Shown: positions 8,345 to 17,053 of the stretch, piece after piece | How positions within the stretch are numbered: position 1 is the stretch's first letter | Layout of the letters: each line of letters opens with the position of its first letter | Assembly: GCA_002245855.1 (NCBI GenBank) | Contig: NOUX01000008.1 | Span: 62,001-126,000 of the forward strand | Source of the DNA: Sphingobacterium cellulitidis | GTDB lineage: Bacteria; Bacteroidota; Bacteroidia; Sphingobacteriales; Sphingobacteriaceae | Direction: 5' to 3' | Length of the DNA stretch: 64,000 nt | Position numbers and translations under genes: made by a program | Notes under the pieces: generated by a model | What the model was told of the DNA's origin: nothing | Database searches by the model: none | Seen by the model: the letters and a program-made list of their open reading frames with translations, nothing else

Positions 8345-9319
8345 TTAGCTTTCCATTCTAAGCACTATTTTACCGTACTGTTCTGAACTCTCAAAATCGC
8401 GATGTGCCGCTACAACCTCCTCTAAGGGATAGATTTTTGTTAACACTGGCTTCAGCTCCCCTTTTTCAATAAGAGGTAAAATATTTGTTTCAATTTCTTT
8501 GGTTAACCTGGATTTGAATTCAATATCCCTACTGCGCAAAGTCGACCCGGTCAATAAAATCCGTTTCTGCATCAGCCTTAAAAGATTCAACTCGACCTTG
8601 GCTCCTGCTACTGCATTGATCTGGATCAAACGACCATCTTCATTCAATATATTCAGATGTTTATGGAAATATTCTCCACCTATACTATCTAATACTACAT
8701 CCACACCCAAATCTTTCAATACCTTCTCAAAATCTTCTTCCTTATAGTTAATGGCAATATCTGCACCGAGTTCTAAAGCTATTACTTTCTTCTCCTCAGA
8801 ACCGACCGTTGTATACACCATTGCACCAAAACTCTTAGCTAATTGAATAGCTATGGAACCGATACCTCCTGTTCCGCCGTGAATCAAAACATGGTCAGCT
8901 TTTCGTAATCCTCCTCTTTCAAAAAGATTATTCCATACCGTATATATGGTTTCAGGTAAGGCTGCTGCCTCATCAAAGGATAGGTTTTTAGGCTTCTGTA
9001 AACAAACCCTTTCTGAAACACATACCTGCGAGGCATAACCAGCGCCCGGAAGTAAGGCCATCACCGAGTCCCCAACCTTAAATCTCCGAGCAGATGGCCC
9101 AACTGAACGAATAATACCAGAAACTTCCAATCCCGGAATATCCTGAGGAACACCTTCCATTGCTGGATAATTCCCTTTTCGCTGAAATACATCGGGACGG
9201 TTGATGCCAGCTGCCTTAACCTCAATTAATACCTCTTCGCCCTTCGGAATCAAGTCCTCTAAATATTCTATCTCAAACACTTCCGGCCCACCAAAGCCTT
9301 TCATTACTGCTGCTTTCAT
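8345..9319 (-). CDS. NAD(P)H:quinone oxidoreductase, PIG3 type (zinc-free MDR family)
   Basis: The 324-residue medium-chain dehydrogenase/reductase has a GroES-like N-terminal domain and a Rossmann domain. EVLIEVKAAGINRPDVFQRKG is the quinone-reductase version of the N-terminal motif and lacks the zinc-binding Cys and His of alcohol dehydrogenases. HGGTGGIGSIAIQLAKSFGA is the nucleotide-binding segment. It reduces quinones or enones with NADPH in the cytoplasm. Its ATG directly follows the stop codon of the outer-membrane barrel gene with no spacer, so the two are translated from one mRNA, although no functional link is obvious. Confidence 0.87.
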   Translation of the reverse strand: MKAAVMKGFGGPEVFEIEYLEDLIPKGEEVLIEVKAAGINRPDVFQRKGNYPAMEGVPQDIPGLEVSGIIRSVGPSARRFKVGDSVMALLPGAGYASQVCVSERVCLQKPKNLSFDEAAALPETIYTVWNNLFERGGLRKADHVLIHGGTGGIGSIAIQLAKSFGAMVYTTVGSEEKKVIALELGADIAINYKEEDFEKVLKDLGVDVVLDSIGGEYFHKHLNILNEDGRLIQINAVAGAKVELNLLRLMQKRILLTGSTLRSRDIEFKSRLTKEIETNILPLIEKGELKPVLTKIYPLEEVVAAHRDFESSEQYGKIVLRMES

Positions 9320-12049
9320 CTATTTGTTAGGATAAGTTTGCAACCTCAAATTAAAGGTTAACATAAAATATCGACCAAGTCGATTGTTCCTGGATTCAAA
9401 GACATCATTTCCAACATAGGAGGTCATAACTCCCACGTTTTTATTCTGGTCCATAATATCATTACACTGAAGCCTAATCAAGGCCGCCTTATTCTTTAAA
9501 AAACTATATTCTAAATAGGTATTGATAATAGTTGGATTTACATCACTCAATTCACTTACATAACCATTATAGAATTTCTGCGAGACCTCGGCACCAATAA
9601 TAAATTTATCCGTTAGATACCCACGTCCAGCCAAACTCAATAAAAATGAATGCGCTGCAATCTTATTTTTATATGGCAATTCATAAGTCGCCCTGTTCAA
9701 GAAATAATTGGTATTAAAAACTGATTCAAAATATTCATTCGGTAAGTACCTTAATTGAACATTCTGATTAAACAGAACTTGCTTAGTGGTACTCTTTGCG
9801 CTATCAATGTATGATAGGTTATTATAATAATCTACATTTCCTGATAGTCCAAGGTTCAAAACATCCGAGAAAACTGGAGAATTGAACTCATAGTACCATT
9901 TGATATCATAATAGCCATCTGTGTTTTCAAAAGTAGTTTCCTGAATGGTCTCATTTGAAATAGCCCGTTTTGCAGTAACAATCTTATTTGCAATAAAAGT
10001 ATAGGCAAAATCCGTCTGAAAATATTGTCCTCGAGTTGGCACAAACTTTCTTAGAGTCGTCGAAAACTGATTGGAAAACTCAGCCTTCAATGCTGGGTTA
10101 CCAACGATAATATTCCGTGAACTGGAATTGTCTCGCACCGGAGAAATATGCAAAAACGTAGGCTGGATATTCTTTCCTAAATAGGCAACCTTTAGCTCCA
10201 AATCATTGCTAAACTTATAGCGAACCGTGGTCGAAGGCACCAGATTCACATTGTTGTATTTATATTCCGTGGAATCTCCTTTTACGCGTCCTGAAAGATT
10301 AACCGGCTGAACTGAAAACCCCATATTAACCCTAAATTTATTATTGGGTTCATACTGATAATTCAGGCCTGTCTTAAAACTCTTAAATTGGTAGGCATAA
10401 TTCATCGCCAAGGAATCTACATATCCTCCACCTAAGAAATATGGATCCCGAACCGTACGAACTGCCTCAATATTGGTAATATCCATATCATGGAAAATCT
10501 CCAATAAACTATGTTCATAGAATGGCTCAACATAGGATATGGAGGTTTTTAATCCTGAGCCATCGTTTCGTGCATCCACCAATTGGCGCTGCTCATAGCG
10601 ACTCTGGGTCGGAATTACTCCTGTCGAATCAAAACGCTTATAATATTCAGAAATAACATCATCCTTGGTTAAAGATTGATAATTTAACTTCAAATCTCCA
10701 ACCAACTTTCTACCTGGTTTCTTGAAATACTTCGAGTATAACATCGAAATATCCGCCGATGGTTTACTATTGATGGAAGTGTCTTGGCGATTTCCCTCAT
10801 CCCTGATTTTACGATTTGTTAAATCAGTGCTCCGGTGATTATAAAAGTATTCTCGATTATATGAAAATTTAGGACTGATCTTTAATACATCATTGTTCTT
10901 AAACTTGGCATTCATTTCCAAATTGAAGGTATGCATATTATCATAGGACCTATTGGTATACTTTTCAAACCGATGGATATTATATCCTGGATAGGAAGAA
11001 GTCAACAAGGAAGTACCTTCGGTAAGATTGAACTTGCTCTGATAGGAATATCCACCATTAATACTCACTCTTTCACCGAGGTTATCCGTGAAGGAAATCC
11101 CAATTGAACCCAATTTATTCAAACCATCATTGGGATCCGAAAAATCACCGACTTCAGAAAGGTCCGTATTTCTACCGCCGGCACCATCCGGAGATCCAAA
11201 TAAAAACAAACTGGTATTGGTATTGTTAATGGATCCCACAATTGACATTTCCTGTCCATCATTGAATTTATTGATTCCTAAGCTACCTATAAATCGATCA
11301 CTCGTTCCAGCTCCTAATGTTCCTTGACCAAAGGTTATCCGCTTCTTATCAGGTTGTAAAACGATATTGATAATCTTTTCCGGTTCCGTGGTTTTTATTC
11401 CTTTGGCAGTGGAAAGATCTCCATAATCATTGATCACTTCGATTTGCTTTACAAATTCCGATGGTAAATTCCTGGTTGCTGTTAATAAATCACCACTAAA
11501 AAACTTCTTCCCGTCCACACGCACGCCACGAATCAATTGTCCATTATAATAGGTTGTCCCATCCCGTAACACCTGAAACCCAGGGAGCATTTTTATCGCT
11601 TCCTCCAATAAGGAATGCTCCGGAAAAGAAAATGCCCGCATATTGAACTGTATGGTATCCCCTAAGTCTATGACAGGAATAATCTTTTCGACACGAACTT
11701 CGGGAATTAAGGTAGACTGTGGATAGAGGGTTACCCTTGGAATCAATATCCTGTTAATAAAAATAGTGGTTGCCACACTCTTGTTAATGATCTGAAATCC
11801 AAGCATGCTAAAGGAAATATTAAGGTTTTTCCCTTTGACATTATTGAATTTATAGAATCCATTTTCATCGGTAATGGCGCTCATGGTGTCTAAATGGCTA
11901 ACTAATCTTACTGAAGCGCCTTTAATGCCTAAACCAGTGCTATCTGCGACAACACCTTCAACAGTTTTCAAGTCAACTTGAGCTTGTAGCTCCGGAAGAC
12001 CTAAAAATGTAAAAAGCAAAATAAGTATACTTGACCAGTAATTTCTCAC
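9320..12049 (-). CDS. Outer-membrane beta-barrel protein with carboxypeptidase-regulatory-like and plug domains
   Basis: This 909-residue protein begins with a Sec signal peptide (cleavage near LQAQ, residue 24). A CarboxypepD-reg-like beta-sandwich follows at about 27-115 (VEGVVADSTGLGIKGASVRL). A TonB-plug-like segment lies at about 130-215 (EEAIKMLPGFQVLRDGTTYYNGQLIRGVRVDG), and then a long beta-barrel rich in alternating aromatic strands. It belongs to the TonB-dependent-receptor-like outer-membrane family common in Bacteroidota. There is no SusD partner, so the cargo is unknown. The C-terminus (YFMLTFNLRLQTYPNK) is close to the expected barrel-closing strand. Confidence 0.82.
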   Translation of the reverse strand: MRNYWSSILILLFTFLGLPELQAQVDLKTVEGVVADSTGLGIKGASVRLVSHLDTMSAITDENGFYKFNNVKGKNLNISFSMLGFQIINKSVATTIFINRILIPRVTLYPQSTLIPEVRVEKIIPVIDLGDTIQFNMRAFSFPEHSLLEEAIKMLPGFQVLRDGTTYYNGQLIRGVRVDGKKFFSGDLLTATRNLPSEFVKQIEVINDYGDLSTAKGIKTTEPEKIINIVLQPDKKRITFGQGTLGAGTSDRFIGSLGINKFNDGQEMSIVGSINNTNTSLFLFGSPDGAGGRNTDLSEVGDFSDPNDGLNKLGSIGISFTDNLGERVSINGGYSYQSKFNLTEGTSLLTSSYPGYNIHRFEKYTNRSYDNMHTFNLEMNAKFKNNDVLKISPKFSYNREYFYNHRSTDLTNRKIRDEGNRQDTSINSKPSADISMLYSKYFKKPGRKLVGDLKLNYQSLTKDDVISEYYKRFDSTGVIPTQSRYEQRQLVDARNDGSGLKTSISYVEPFYEHSLLEIFHDMDITNIEAVRTVRDPYFLGGGYVDSLAMNYAYQFKSFKTGLNYQYEPNNKFRVNMGFSVQPVNLSGRVKGDSTEYKYNNVNLVPSTTVRYKFSNDLELKVAYLGKNIQPTFLHISPVRDNSSSRNIIVGNPALKAEFSNQFSTTLRKFVPTRGQYFQTDFAYTFIANKIVTAKRAISNETIQETTFENTDGYYDIKWYYEFNSPVFSDVLNLGLSGNVDYYNNLSYIDSAKSTTKQVLFNQNVQLRYLPNEYFESVFNTNYFLNRATYELPYKNKIAAHSFLLSLAGRGYLTDKFIIGAEVSQKFYNGYVSELSDVNPTIINTYLEYSFLKNKAALIRLQCNDIMDQNKNVGVMTSYVGNDVFESRNNRLGRYFMLTFNLRLQTYPNK

Positions 12050-12147
12050 AGAGCAATAGACTAAATTGGCATTCTAAAATCCACTAATTTACGATAAACT
12101 GAAATTTACTTATAAAACGTATAAACTGAAAATAATTGTATAAAAAA

Positions 12148-12176
12148 AAGGGGCTAAAATAACATTTTAGCCCCTT
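12148..12176. terminator. Bidirectional terminator after ferritin
   Basis: A 13-bp stem (AAGGGGCTAAAAT with its complement) and 3-base loop, flanked by an A-run on the left and a T-run on the right. It ends the ferritin transcript on the minus strand, 22 bases past the stop codon. Confidence 0.85.
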
Positions 12177-12197
12177 TTTTATTTTTTTTAAAAAATA

Positions 12198-12725
12198 TTA
12201 TTCGCCGTCAAAGGTAACTTTCACCAAATGGCGGTCAATTTCCCAACGACCAGTACCTTCTTCACCAATAACATCGAACAATTCTAGGATACGTCTTGCA
12301 ACATATTCTTCCTCTACTTGCTCTTCTAAGAACCATTGGATAAAGTTAAAAGTAACAAAGTCTTTTGCTTTGAAACATTTGTCAGCAATTTTGTTGAATT
12401 GCTCTGTTACGAACATTTCTTGCTCTAATGTTTGCTCAAATACTCCTCTGAAGGATTCAAAATCTACAGGAACATTCGTGATTTCTGGAGAAATCGCACG
12501 ACCACCACGATCACTGATGTATTTGAAGATCTTTAACATATGTGTACGCTCTTCGTCTGATTGCTTAGCAAAGAAATCTGCTGCGTTATCAAGACCTTGA
12601 TCATCACACCATGCAGACATTGCTAAATATAATGCTGATGAATGTGCTTCGATTTTTACTTGTGCATTCAATATGTTTTCAATCTCTTCGGAGATAGATG
12701 TTTTTAATTTCAATAAATCTTTCAT
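12198..12725 (-). CDS. ftnA: Bacterial non-haem ferritin
   Basis: The 175-residue iron-storage subunit forms the usual 24-mer that oxidises Fe(II) and stores it as a ferric mineral. The four-helix bundle and ferroxidase ligands are visible: Glu in the first helix (KIEAHSSALYLAMSAWCD), the EERTHM motif in the second helix, and FLEEQVEEE in the last helix. Length and order match FtnA-type ferritins. It is a single-gene unit with its own -7 box and terminator. No Fur box was recognised upstream. Confidence 0.93.
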   Translation of the reverse strand: MKDLLKLKTSISEEIENILNAQVKIEAHSSALYLAMSAWCDDQGLDNAADFFAKQSDEERTHMLKIFKYISDRGGRAISPEITNVPVDFESFRGVFEQTLEQEMFVTEQFNKIADKCFKAKDFVTFNFIQWFLEEQVEEEYVARRILELFDVIGEEGTGRWEIDRHLVKVTFDGE

Positions 12726-12783
12726 AATAAATTTTCCTTTTTATGTAATAACATTGAGAAACCTTATGTTGATTTCTGTTCTA

Positions 12784-12791
12784 CAAATATA
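12784..12791 (-). promoter_or_regulatory. -7 box of the ferritin gene
   Basis: On the minus strand this reads TATATTTG, an exact TAnnTTTG match, 58 bases before the ATG, leaving a leader of about 50 bases. Confidence 0.5.
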
Positions 12792-12896
12792 AAGGGAAAA
12801 GAAAAAATTAGTATGAAAAATATGCAATACAAATTCAGTCTAAATTAGCTAGAAAAATAGCTAATTTATTTAGAATCAATATAATTATAAAGAGAG

Positions 12897-13259
12897 TTAA
12901 ATTGCCAGGATTGCTTTCGACTGAAGGCAAGCTTTTAACTCACTATTTAGCTCTATCATAAATTTTGCACCCGATAAAATCTCCTTTAACTTAAGGATAT
13001 CCTGTGGAGATAGAATAAAGATACTATCGGTTCTAAACGGCATAACAATCTCAAAATCAAACGCTCTGGAAGAATTATTCAACATCATCTCGATATCAAT
13101 CGAATCAATCCTCTTCTTAAAAGCAAAGAAATCCCGAACCTTAAAGGCAGTAGTACTTCCTTGAAAATCTAACCAATAACAGTTTTTACGGCTACATTGG
13201 TATACAGCCCCACTCTCCGTTTGGAATATTTCTTCAAAGTTTGCTAATGGACAAATCAT
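12897..13259 (-). CDS. Small Cys-containing Bacteroidota protein (possibly DUF6686)
   Basis: A 120-residue protein without signal peptide or membrane segment. The N-terminus has cysteines at residues 3, 22 and 27 (MICPLANFEEIF, then YQCSRKNCYWLDF), suggesting a metal site or thiols. A second half (FKVRDFFAFKKRIDSIDIEMML and FILSPQDILKLKEILSGAKFM) looks like a compact alpha/beta fold. It resembles small conserved proteins of Sphingobacteriaceae that I recall as DUF6686, but this is uncertain. The codon pattern and conserved-looking aromatic strip argue that it is real. Function unknown. Confidence 0.7.
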   Translation of the reverse strand: MICPLANFEEIFQTESGAVYQCSRKNCYWLDFQGSTTAFKVRDFFAFKKRIDSIDIEMMLNNSSRAFDFEIVMPFRTDSIFILSPQDILKLKEILSGAKFMIELNSELKACLQSKAILAI

Positions 13260-13323
13260 GCGCTTATTTCAATTTGGAACAAATCTAAATATTGTTAAGA
13301 ATTATTCCAAATAAAAAGGAAAT

Positions 13324-13606
13324 TAGATGTGAGATGTTAGATGTGAGATCTGAGATAGAAGAAAGAAGTTATTAGTATTGAGATGTGAGATATGAGATGT
13401 GAGATAGAAAGTCTGAAATAAAGTCGATAAACATCAATATTCAAAATATCTAGCCCCCTTGCCTAGCAGTTCTACTATCTCAATACTCAAATCTCAATGC
13501 TCATATCTATTTTCTACTATCTCAATACTCAAATCTCAATACTCATATCTCAATACTCATATCTATTTTCTACTATCTCAAATCTAAAATCTCACATCTC
13601 ATATCT
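13324..13606. repeat. Intergenic mosaic of short GAGAT/ATCTC repeats in inverted arms
   Basis: The left arm (13324-13409) is built of AGATGTGAGAT-like units. The right arm (13471-13606) is built of CTCAATACTCAAATCTCAAT-like units, including a roughly 43-base unit repeated almost exactly from 13471 and 13514. A 16-base stretch of the left arm (13388-13403) is the exact complement of 13591-13606, so the region can fold into a long imperfect hairpin. Together with the hpf terminator it fills the 403-base gap. No ORF is supported here. Confidence 0.85.
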
Positions 13607-13611
13607 TGCAA

Positions 13612-13645
13612 CAAGAAAAGGCTCCTTATTTTGGAGCCTTTCTTG
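13612..13645 (-). terminator. Terminator of the xerC-hpf operon
   Basis: Stem with core GGCTCC/GGAGCC extended by AAGAAAA/TTTCTT, 7-base loop. On the minus strand it is followed by a T-rich run, 17 bases past the hpf stop codon. Confidence 0.8.
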
Positions 13646-13662
13646 TGATTAAAATATTGTTA

Positions 13663-14004
13663 TTAAAATTCTTCTTCTTGATTTAATACTTCTTTGTGAT
13701 TACTTAGATTAGTTCTTGTTTTGGTTTTGTGTTTGTTAATCTGTCGTCTAATAGATTCGATGGCAATATCAGTTGCTTCTTCGAAACTTTTAGCTTGTGC
13801 TTTGGCAAACAATTGATTACCAGGAATATTAAATTTAAGTTCAACTATTTTGTTCGCCTCATCTTCTACGTTTTCAAGCCTGAGGTAACATACTCCTTCG
13901 ATAATGTTATCCAAGAATTGATTTAATTTTTCCGTTCTCTTCTTAATGAACTCGATTAGTTTACTGTCAGCATTAAATTTAATAGATTGCACTGTAATGT
14001 TCAT
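13663..14004 (-). CDS. hpf: Ribosome hibernation-promoting factor (HPF/YfiA family)
   Basis: A 113-residue protein with the single beta-alpha-beta-beta-beta-alpha S30AE domain that sits in the decoding site and silences ribosomes in stationary phase. Visible marks are MNITVQSIKFNADSKLIEFIKKRTEKL, the VELKFNIPGNQLFAKAQAKSFEEATD strand-helix and a basic tail (INKHKTKTRTN). It has the short form without a C-terminal dimerisation domain. It follows xerC by 13 bases, an arrangement often seen in Bacteroidota. A GGAGG sequence four bases before its ATG should give strong translation. Confidence 0.92.
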   Translation of the reverse strand: MNITVQSIKFNADSKLIEFIKKRTEKLNQFLDNIIEGVCYLRLENVEDEANKIVELKFNIPGNQLFAKAQAKSFEEATDIAIESIRRQINKHKTKTRTNLSNHKEVLNQEEEF

Positions 14005-14008
14005 TTTT

Positions 14009-14015
14009 CCTCCTT
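14009..14015 (-). promoter_or_regulatory. Strong Shine-Dalgarno sequence of hpf
   Basis: AAGGAGG lies in the 13-base gap between the xerC stop and the hpf ATG. It fixes the hpf start and stands out in a window where most genes lack one. Confidence 0.7.
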
Positions 14016-14017
14016 TT

Positions 14018-14905
14018 TTAAGCTTTTGGATGTGCTTGTTTATAAATTGATTTTAATCGTTCAGCTGAATTATGGGTATAAACCTGTGTTGCCGATAACC
14101 CAGCATGACCTAATAATTCTTTAATGGCATTTAAATCTGCACCGTTGTCCAACAGGGCTGTCGCAAAGCTGTGCCGCAATACATGCGGACTACGTTTCTT
14201 TTGGGAAGTTATACTGCTTAAATATTTTTTAACAATTCGGTATATCAGTTTAGGATATGCTGCCTTCCCTTCTTTGCTAACGATCAATTCCGATGAATTG
14301 TTTTCAAAATTCTTGGCTTTCTTTAATTCCAGGTATTTTTTCAATTCATCCACTAATGTTTGGTGAATCGGAACAAAACGCTCCTTGCTCCTTTTTCCGA
14401 ATATAAGTATTTTTTTATTATAAAAATCAATATCCTCCGCCTTTATTTTTAATAATTCCGCCAAACGGATACCAGTTCCAAATAATAGTTCCAACACAAT
14501 AAAATCCCTGATTTCCTCAAATTCCCCAGAACCGGAATTCATCTGCTCCAGTAACCTAACCATCTTGTCTTTCTCCACAACAACCGGTAACTTCTTGGCT
14601 GTTTTTAAAGATTTAATCAAGGTGATAGGATTCTGGCTGATTAATCCCTCACGCATCAAGAATTTATAGAATGACTTTAATGAAGAAATCGCACGGTTTA
14701 CAGAAGTCGCTTCCTTTCCATGCTCCTTTAAAGTAGAAAAGTAATACCTTAAAAATCGATAATCAACCTCCTCAAACTTTAATCCCTCTACTTCCACAAA
14801 ATGTAAGAACGATGTGATCTCACGCTCGTAAGCAATGATGGTATGCTCAGAATATCGCTTTTCAAATTTTAAATAATTAATAAATCGCTCCTTATACATC
14901 TTCAT
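14018..14905 (-). CDS. xerC: Tyrosine recombinase XerC/XerD type
   Basis: A 295-residue site-specific recombinase that resolves chromosome dimers at dif. The N-terminal SAM-like core-binding domain (about 1-95) is followed by the catalytic domain with all six expected residues: Arg147 in GTGIRLAEL, Lys171, His241 and Arg244 in HVLRHSFAT, His267 in LGHAGL, and nucleophile Tyr276 in QVYTH. Length is typical of chromosomal Xer enzymes and not of phage integrases. It is transcribed with hpf and flanked by housekeeping genes. XerC versus XerD cannot be decided here, and no dif site was recognised. Confidence 0.9.
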   Translation of the reverse strand: MKMYKERFINYLKFEKRYSEHTIIAYEREITSFLHFVEVEGLKFEEVDYRFLRYYFSTLKEHGKEATSVNRAISSLKSFYKFLMREGLISQNPITLIKSLKTAKKLPVVVEKDKMVRLLEQMNSGSGEFEEIRDFIVLELLFGTGIRLAELLKIKAEDIDFYNKKILIFGKRSKERFVPIHQTLVDELKKYLELKKAKNFENNSSELIVSKEGKAAYPKLIYRIVKKYLSSITSQKKRSPHVLRHSFATALLDNGADLNAIKELLGHAGLSATQVYTHNSAERLKSIYKQAHPKA

Positions 14906-15391
14906 TTGCTTCTTAATGTAATATTAAGGATAATAAATCGTAAAATATGTGATAACAGACAATTTTACAATTGACTTATTTTACATTCTTACAGCTCTAG
15001 CACTATTACATCATCCTTATAATTATATACGTCCAATCTACTCATTTTAGTACCCGCAAATCACATATTTAATTATAATTAACAGTTCCACCCTTTTCTC
15101 AGACAAACCTGAAAAATCCCGCTGGGATTAATAAGATTTTAATCCATTCCAAACTCCAATCTAATTTTAGGATTTACCGGATATCAACCGGACCTTCTTC
15201 GGACATTCTTCGGACATTGGTCGCAAAAACTCGAACAAGGTCCGACCGAAATCCGTAGAAGCTGAGGAGAAATTCCGGTAATATAGGGTTCTTGCCTTGA
15301 TGTAATGCTGAATGAATATCGAGGTACCTATATAGAGGTAAAATGAATAGTAGATCAGAATTCTGCAATTAGAAAATTAAGGGCACAAAAA
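14906..15391. other. Long gap upstream of xerC
   Basis: 486 bases without a convincing gene. The left part is AT-rich and must hold the xerC promoter. The middle part (15174-15260) is more GC-rich and holds an 11-base tandem repeat. A 64-codon minus-strand frame over the repeats (15174-15368) reads FGFRSDLVRVFATNVRR-like sequence, but this is a by-product of the repeats and probably not a gene. Confidence 0.6.
15174..15228. repeat. Degenerate 11-bp tandem repeat
   Basis: Five 11-base units can be aligned: TTACCGGATAT, CAACCGGACCT, two identical TCTTCGGACAT units, then TGGTCGCAAAA. More CGGAC/GTCCG words follow to about 15255. The patch is GC-richer than its surroundings. Confidence 0.7.
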
Positions 15392-15417
15392 AAGAGCTGT
15401 TCCTATGAACAGCTCTT
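15392..15417 (-). terminator. Terminator of the aldolase gene
   Basis: An 11-bp perfect stem (AAGAGCTGTTC with GAACAGCTCTT) and 4-base loop, followed on the minus strand by a T-run, 27 bases past the stop codon. Confidence 0.85.
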
Positions 15418-15444
15418 CTATATCGGTTAATTCTTTAAAAAGAA

Positions 15445-16524
15445 TTACAATTTATCATTAGCATTGATTGCGTTCAATTCAGCAAAAGCTTGCTCTAAAC
15501 GTTCAACAAAAGCTTCTTCACCTTTACGTAACCAAACACGTGGGTCATAGTATTTTTTATTAGGAGAATCAGCACCTTCAGGGTTTCCGATTTGCGCTTG
15601 TAGGTAATCATGGTTTTTAGCCTCGTATTTTCTAACGCCGTCCCAGAATGCCCATTGCATATCCGTATCGATATTCATTTTAATCGCTCCATAAGAGATT
15701 GCTTCAGCGATTTCTTCAGGTGAAGAACCTGAACCACCATGGAATACAAAGTTTACAGGTTTCTCAGCAGTAAGATTAAATTTCTCACGGATATACTCTT
15801 GAGAATTATGAAGAATAACAGGTTGCAATTTTACGTTACCTGGTTTGTAAACACCATGAACATTTCCGAATGCTGCAGCTACAGTGAATTTATCAGAAAC
15901 TTTAGATAATTCTTCAAATGCATATGCCACCTCTTCAGGTTGAGTATATAATTTTGAGCTATCTACATCCGAGTTATCAACTCCATCTTCTTCACCACCA
16001 GTTACACCTAATTCAATCTCTACAGTCATACCTAGAGGTTTCATACGCTCTAAGTATTTTTTAGAAATCTCAATATTTTCTTCCAATGGTTCTTCAGAAA
16101 GGTCTAACATATGAGAAGAGAACAAAGGTTTGCCATGAAGAGCAAAGAATTTTTCACCAGCATCTAATAACCCATCAATCCAAGGCAATAATTTCTTAGC
16201 AGCATGGTCCGTATGTAAAATTACAGCAACACCATAATGTTCTGCTAATAAATGTACGTGCTGAGCAGCAGAAATTGCACCCAAGATACATGCTTGTAAT
16301 TTATCATTGTTTAATGATTTACCAGCATAGAACTGAGCACCACCATTTGATAATTGAATGATTACCGGTGAGTTTACTTTCTTAGCTGTTTCCATCACAG
16401 CATTGATAGAATCTGTACCAATAATATTTACCGCAGGTAATGCAAATTTATGCTCTTTAGCTATCTCAAATAGCTCTTGTACTTGATCTCCAGTTAAAAC
16501 TCCTTTGAAATCTTTTAGGCTCAT
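15445..16524 (-). CDS. fbaA: Fructose-bisphosphate aldolase, class II
   Basis: This zinc enzyme splits fructose 1,6-bisphosphate into dihydroxyacetone phosphate and glyceraldehyde 3-phosphate, and runs backwards in gluconeogenesis. Zinc ligands sit in VILHTDHAAKKLLPW, NVHGVYKPGN and FHGGSGS; KMNIDTDMQWAF is the phosphate-binding part. I start it at the ATG at 16524 (MSLKDFKGVLTGDQV), giving 359 residues, the same length as E. coli FbaA. The frame extends ten codons upstream to 16554, but those residues have no counterpart in the family. Monocistronic. Confidence 0.94.
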   Translation of the reverse strand: MSLKDFKGVLTGDQVQELFEIAKEHKFALPAVNIIGTDSINAVMETAKKVNSPVIIQLSNGGAQFYAGKSLNNDKLQACILGAISAAQHVHLLAEHYGVAVILHTDHAAKKLLPWIDGLLDAGEKFFALHGKPLFSSHMLDLSEEPLEENIEISKKYLERMKPLGMTVEIELGVTGGEEDGVDNSDVDSSKLYTQPEEVAYAFEELSKVSDKFTVAAAFGNVHGVYKPGNVKLQPVILHNSQEYIREKFNLTAEKPVNFVFHGGSGSSPEEIAEAISYGAIKMNIDTDMQWAFWDGVRKYEAKNHDYLQAQIGNPEGADSPNKKYYDPRVWLRKGEEAFVERLEQAFAELNAINANDKL

Positions 16525-16701
16525 AGTATAATTTCTAAATTTTATAAATATCAATAAAGATAAAGTTTTTTTGTTACTTCAAAGAATATAGTGTAAAAAT
16601 TACACTAAGAACTTTTCCCCTATCCATTTCGCAATCCAATAGCTATTAAAGATTTTATTAATATCTTTAGCTGAATAAATTCATTCAAATAATTATTAAA
16701 T

Positions 16702-17046
16702 ATGCTTCAGGTATACGGTATAAAAAATTGTAATACAGTAAAAAAAGCCATCGATTGGTTAACAGAAAACGAAAAAGAATTTGTTTTTCATGATTATAAA
16801 AAAGAACCAGCTACACTTGAAAAATTAGAATCTTGGGAGAAAGAAGTATCCTGGGAACAATTATTAAATAAAAAAGGTACGACCTGGAGAAAACTTAGTC
16901 CAGAGGATCAAGCCGCCGTTAAAGACTCCAAAAGTGCGAATAAAGCATTACTATCCAATAATAGTATGATTAAAAGACCTTTGATCGAAGGCCCTAAAGG
17001 CATCATTTTAGGTTTTGATGAAGAAGAATACAAATCTAAATTATAA
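16702..17046 (+). CDS. ArsC/Spx-family protein (YffB-like)
   Basis: A 114-residue thioredoxin-fold protein. [16 protein letters not shown] puts the redox cysteine at position 10 with no second Cys of a CxxC pair, as in YffB-type members. [14 protein letters not shown] near the C-terminus is the conserved cis-proline/Arg segment of ArsC and Spx. These proteins are thought to be glutathione- or thiol-dependent reductases; true arsenate reduction is not supported because no ars gene is near. It starts an apparent three-gene unit: the M1 peptidase starts 7 bases after its stop. Confidence 0.83.
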   Translation: MLQVYGIKNCNTVKKAIDWLTENEKEFVFHDYKKEPATLEKLESWEKEVSWEQLLNKKGTTWRKLSPEDQAAVKDSKSANKALLSNNSMIKRPLIEGPKGIILGFDEEEYKSKL

Positions 17047-17053
17047 ACGAAGC

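Noticed and set aside
13471..13606. CRISPR-like array
   Set aside because: The repeated units vary in length, are low-complexity ATCTC words, have no unique spacers of constant length, and no cas gene is near.
14018..14905. Phage or transposon integrase
   Set aside because: The recombinase is of chromosomal Xer length, forms an operon with hpf, and no phage or mobile genes or attachment repeats are nearby.
15174..15368. 64-codon minus-strand frame upstream of the aldolase
   Set aside because: Its apparent protein sequence comes from the 11-base repeats; there is no promoter or homologous look.
16525..16554. Ten-residue N-terminal extension of the aldolase
   Set aside because: The 359-residue form matches the usual length and N-terminus; the extension has no counterpart.
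16702..17046. Arsenate reductase
   Set aside because: The protein has the single-Cys YffB/Spx form and no ars genes lie beside it.
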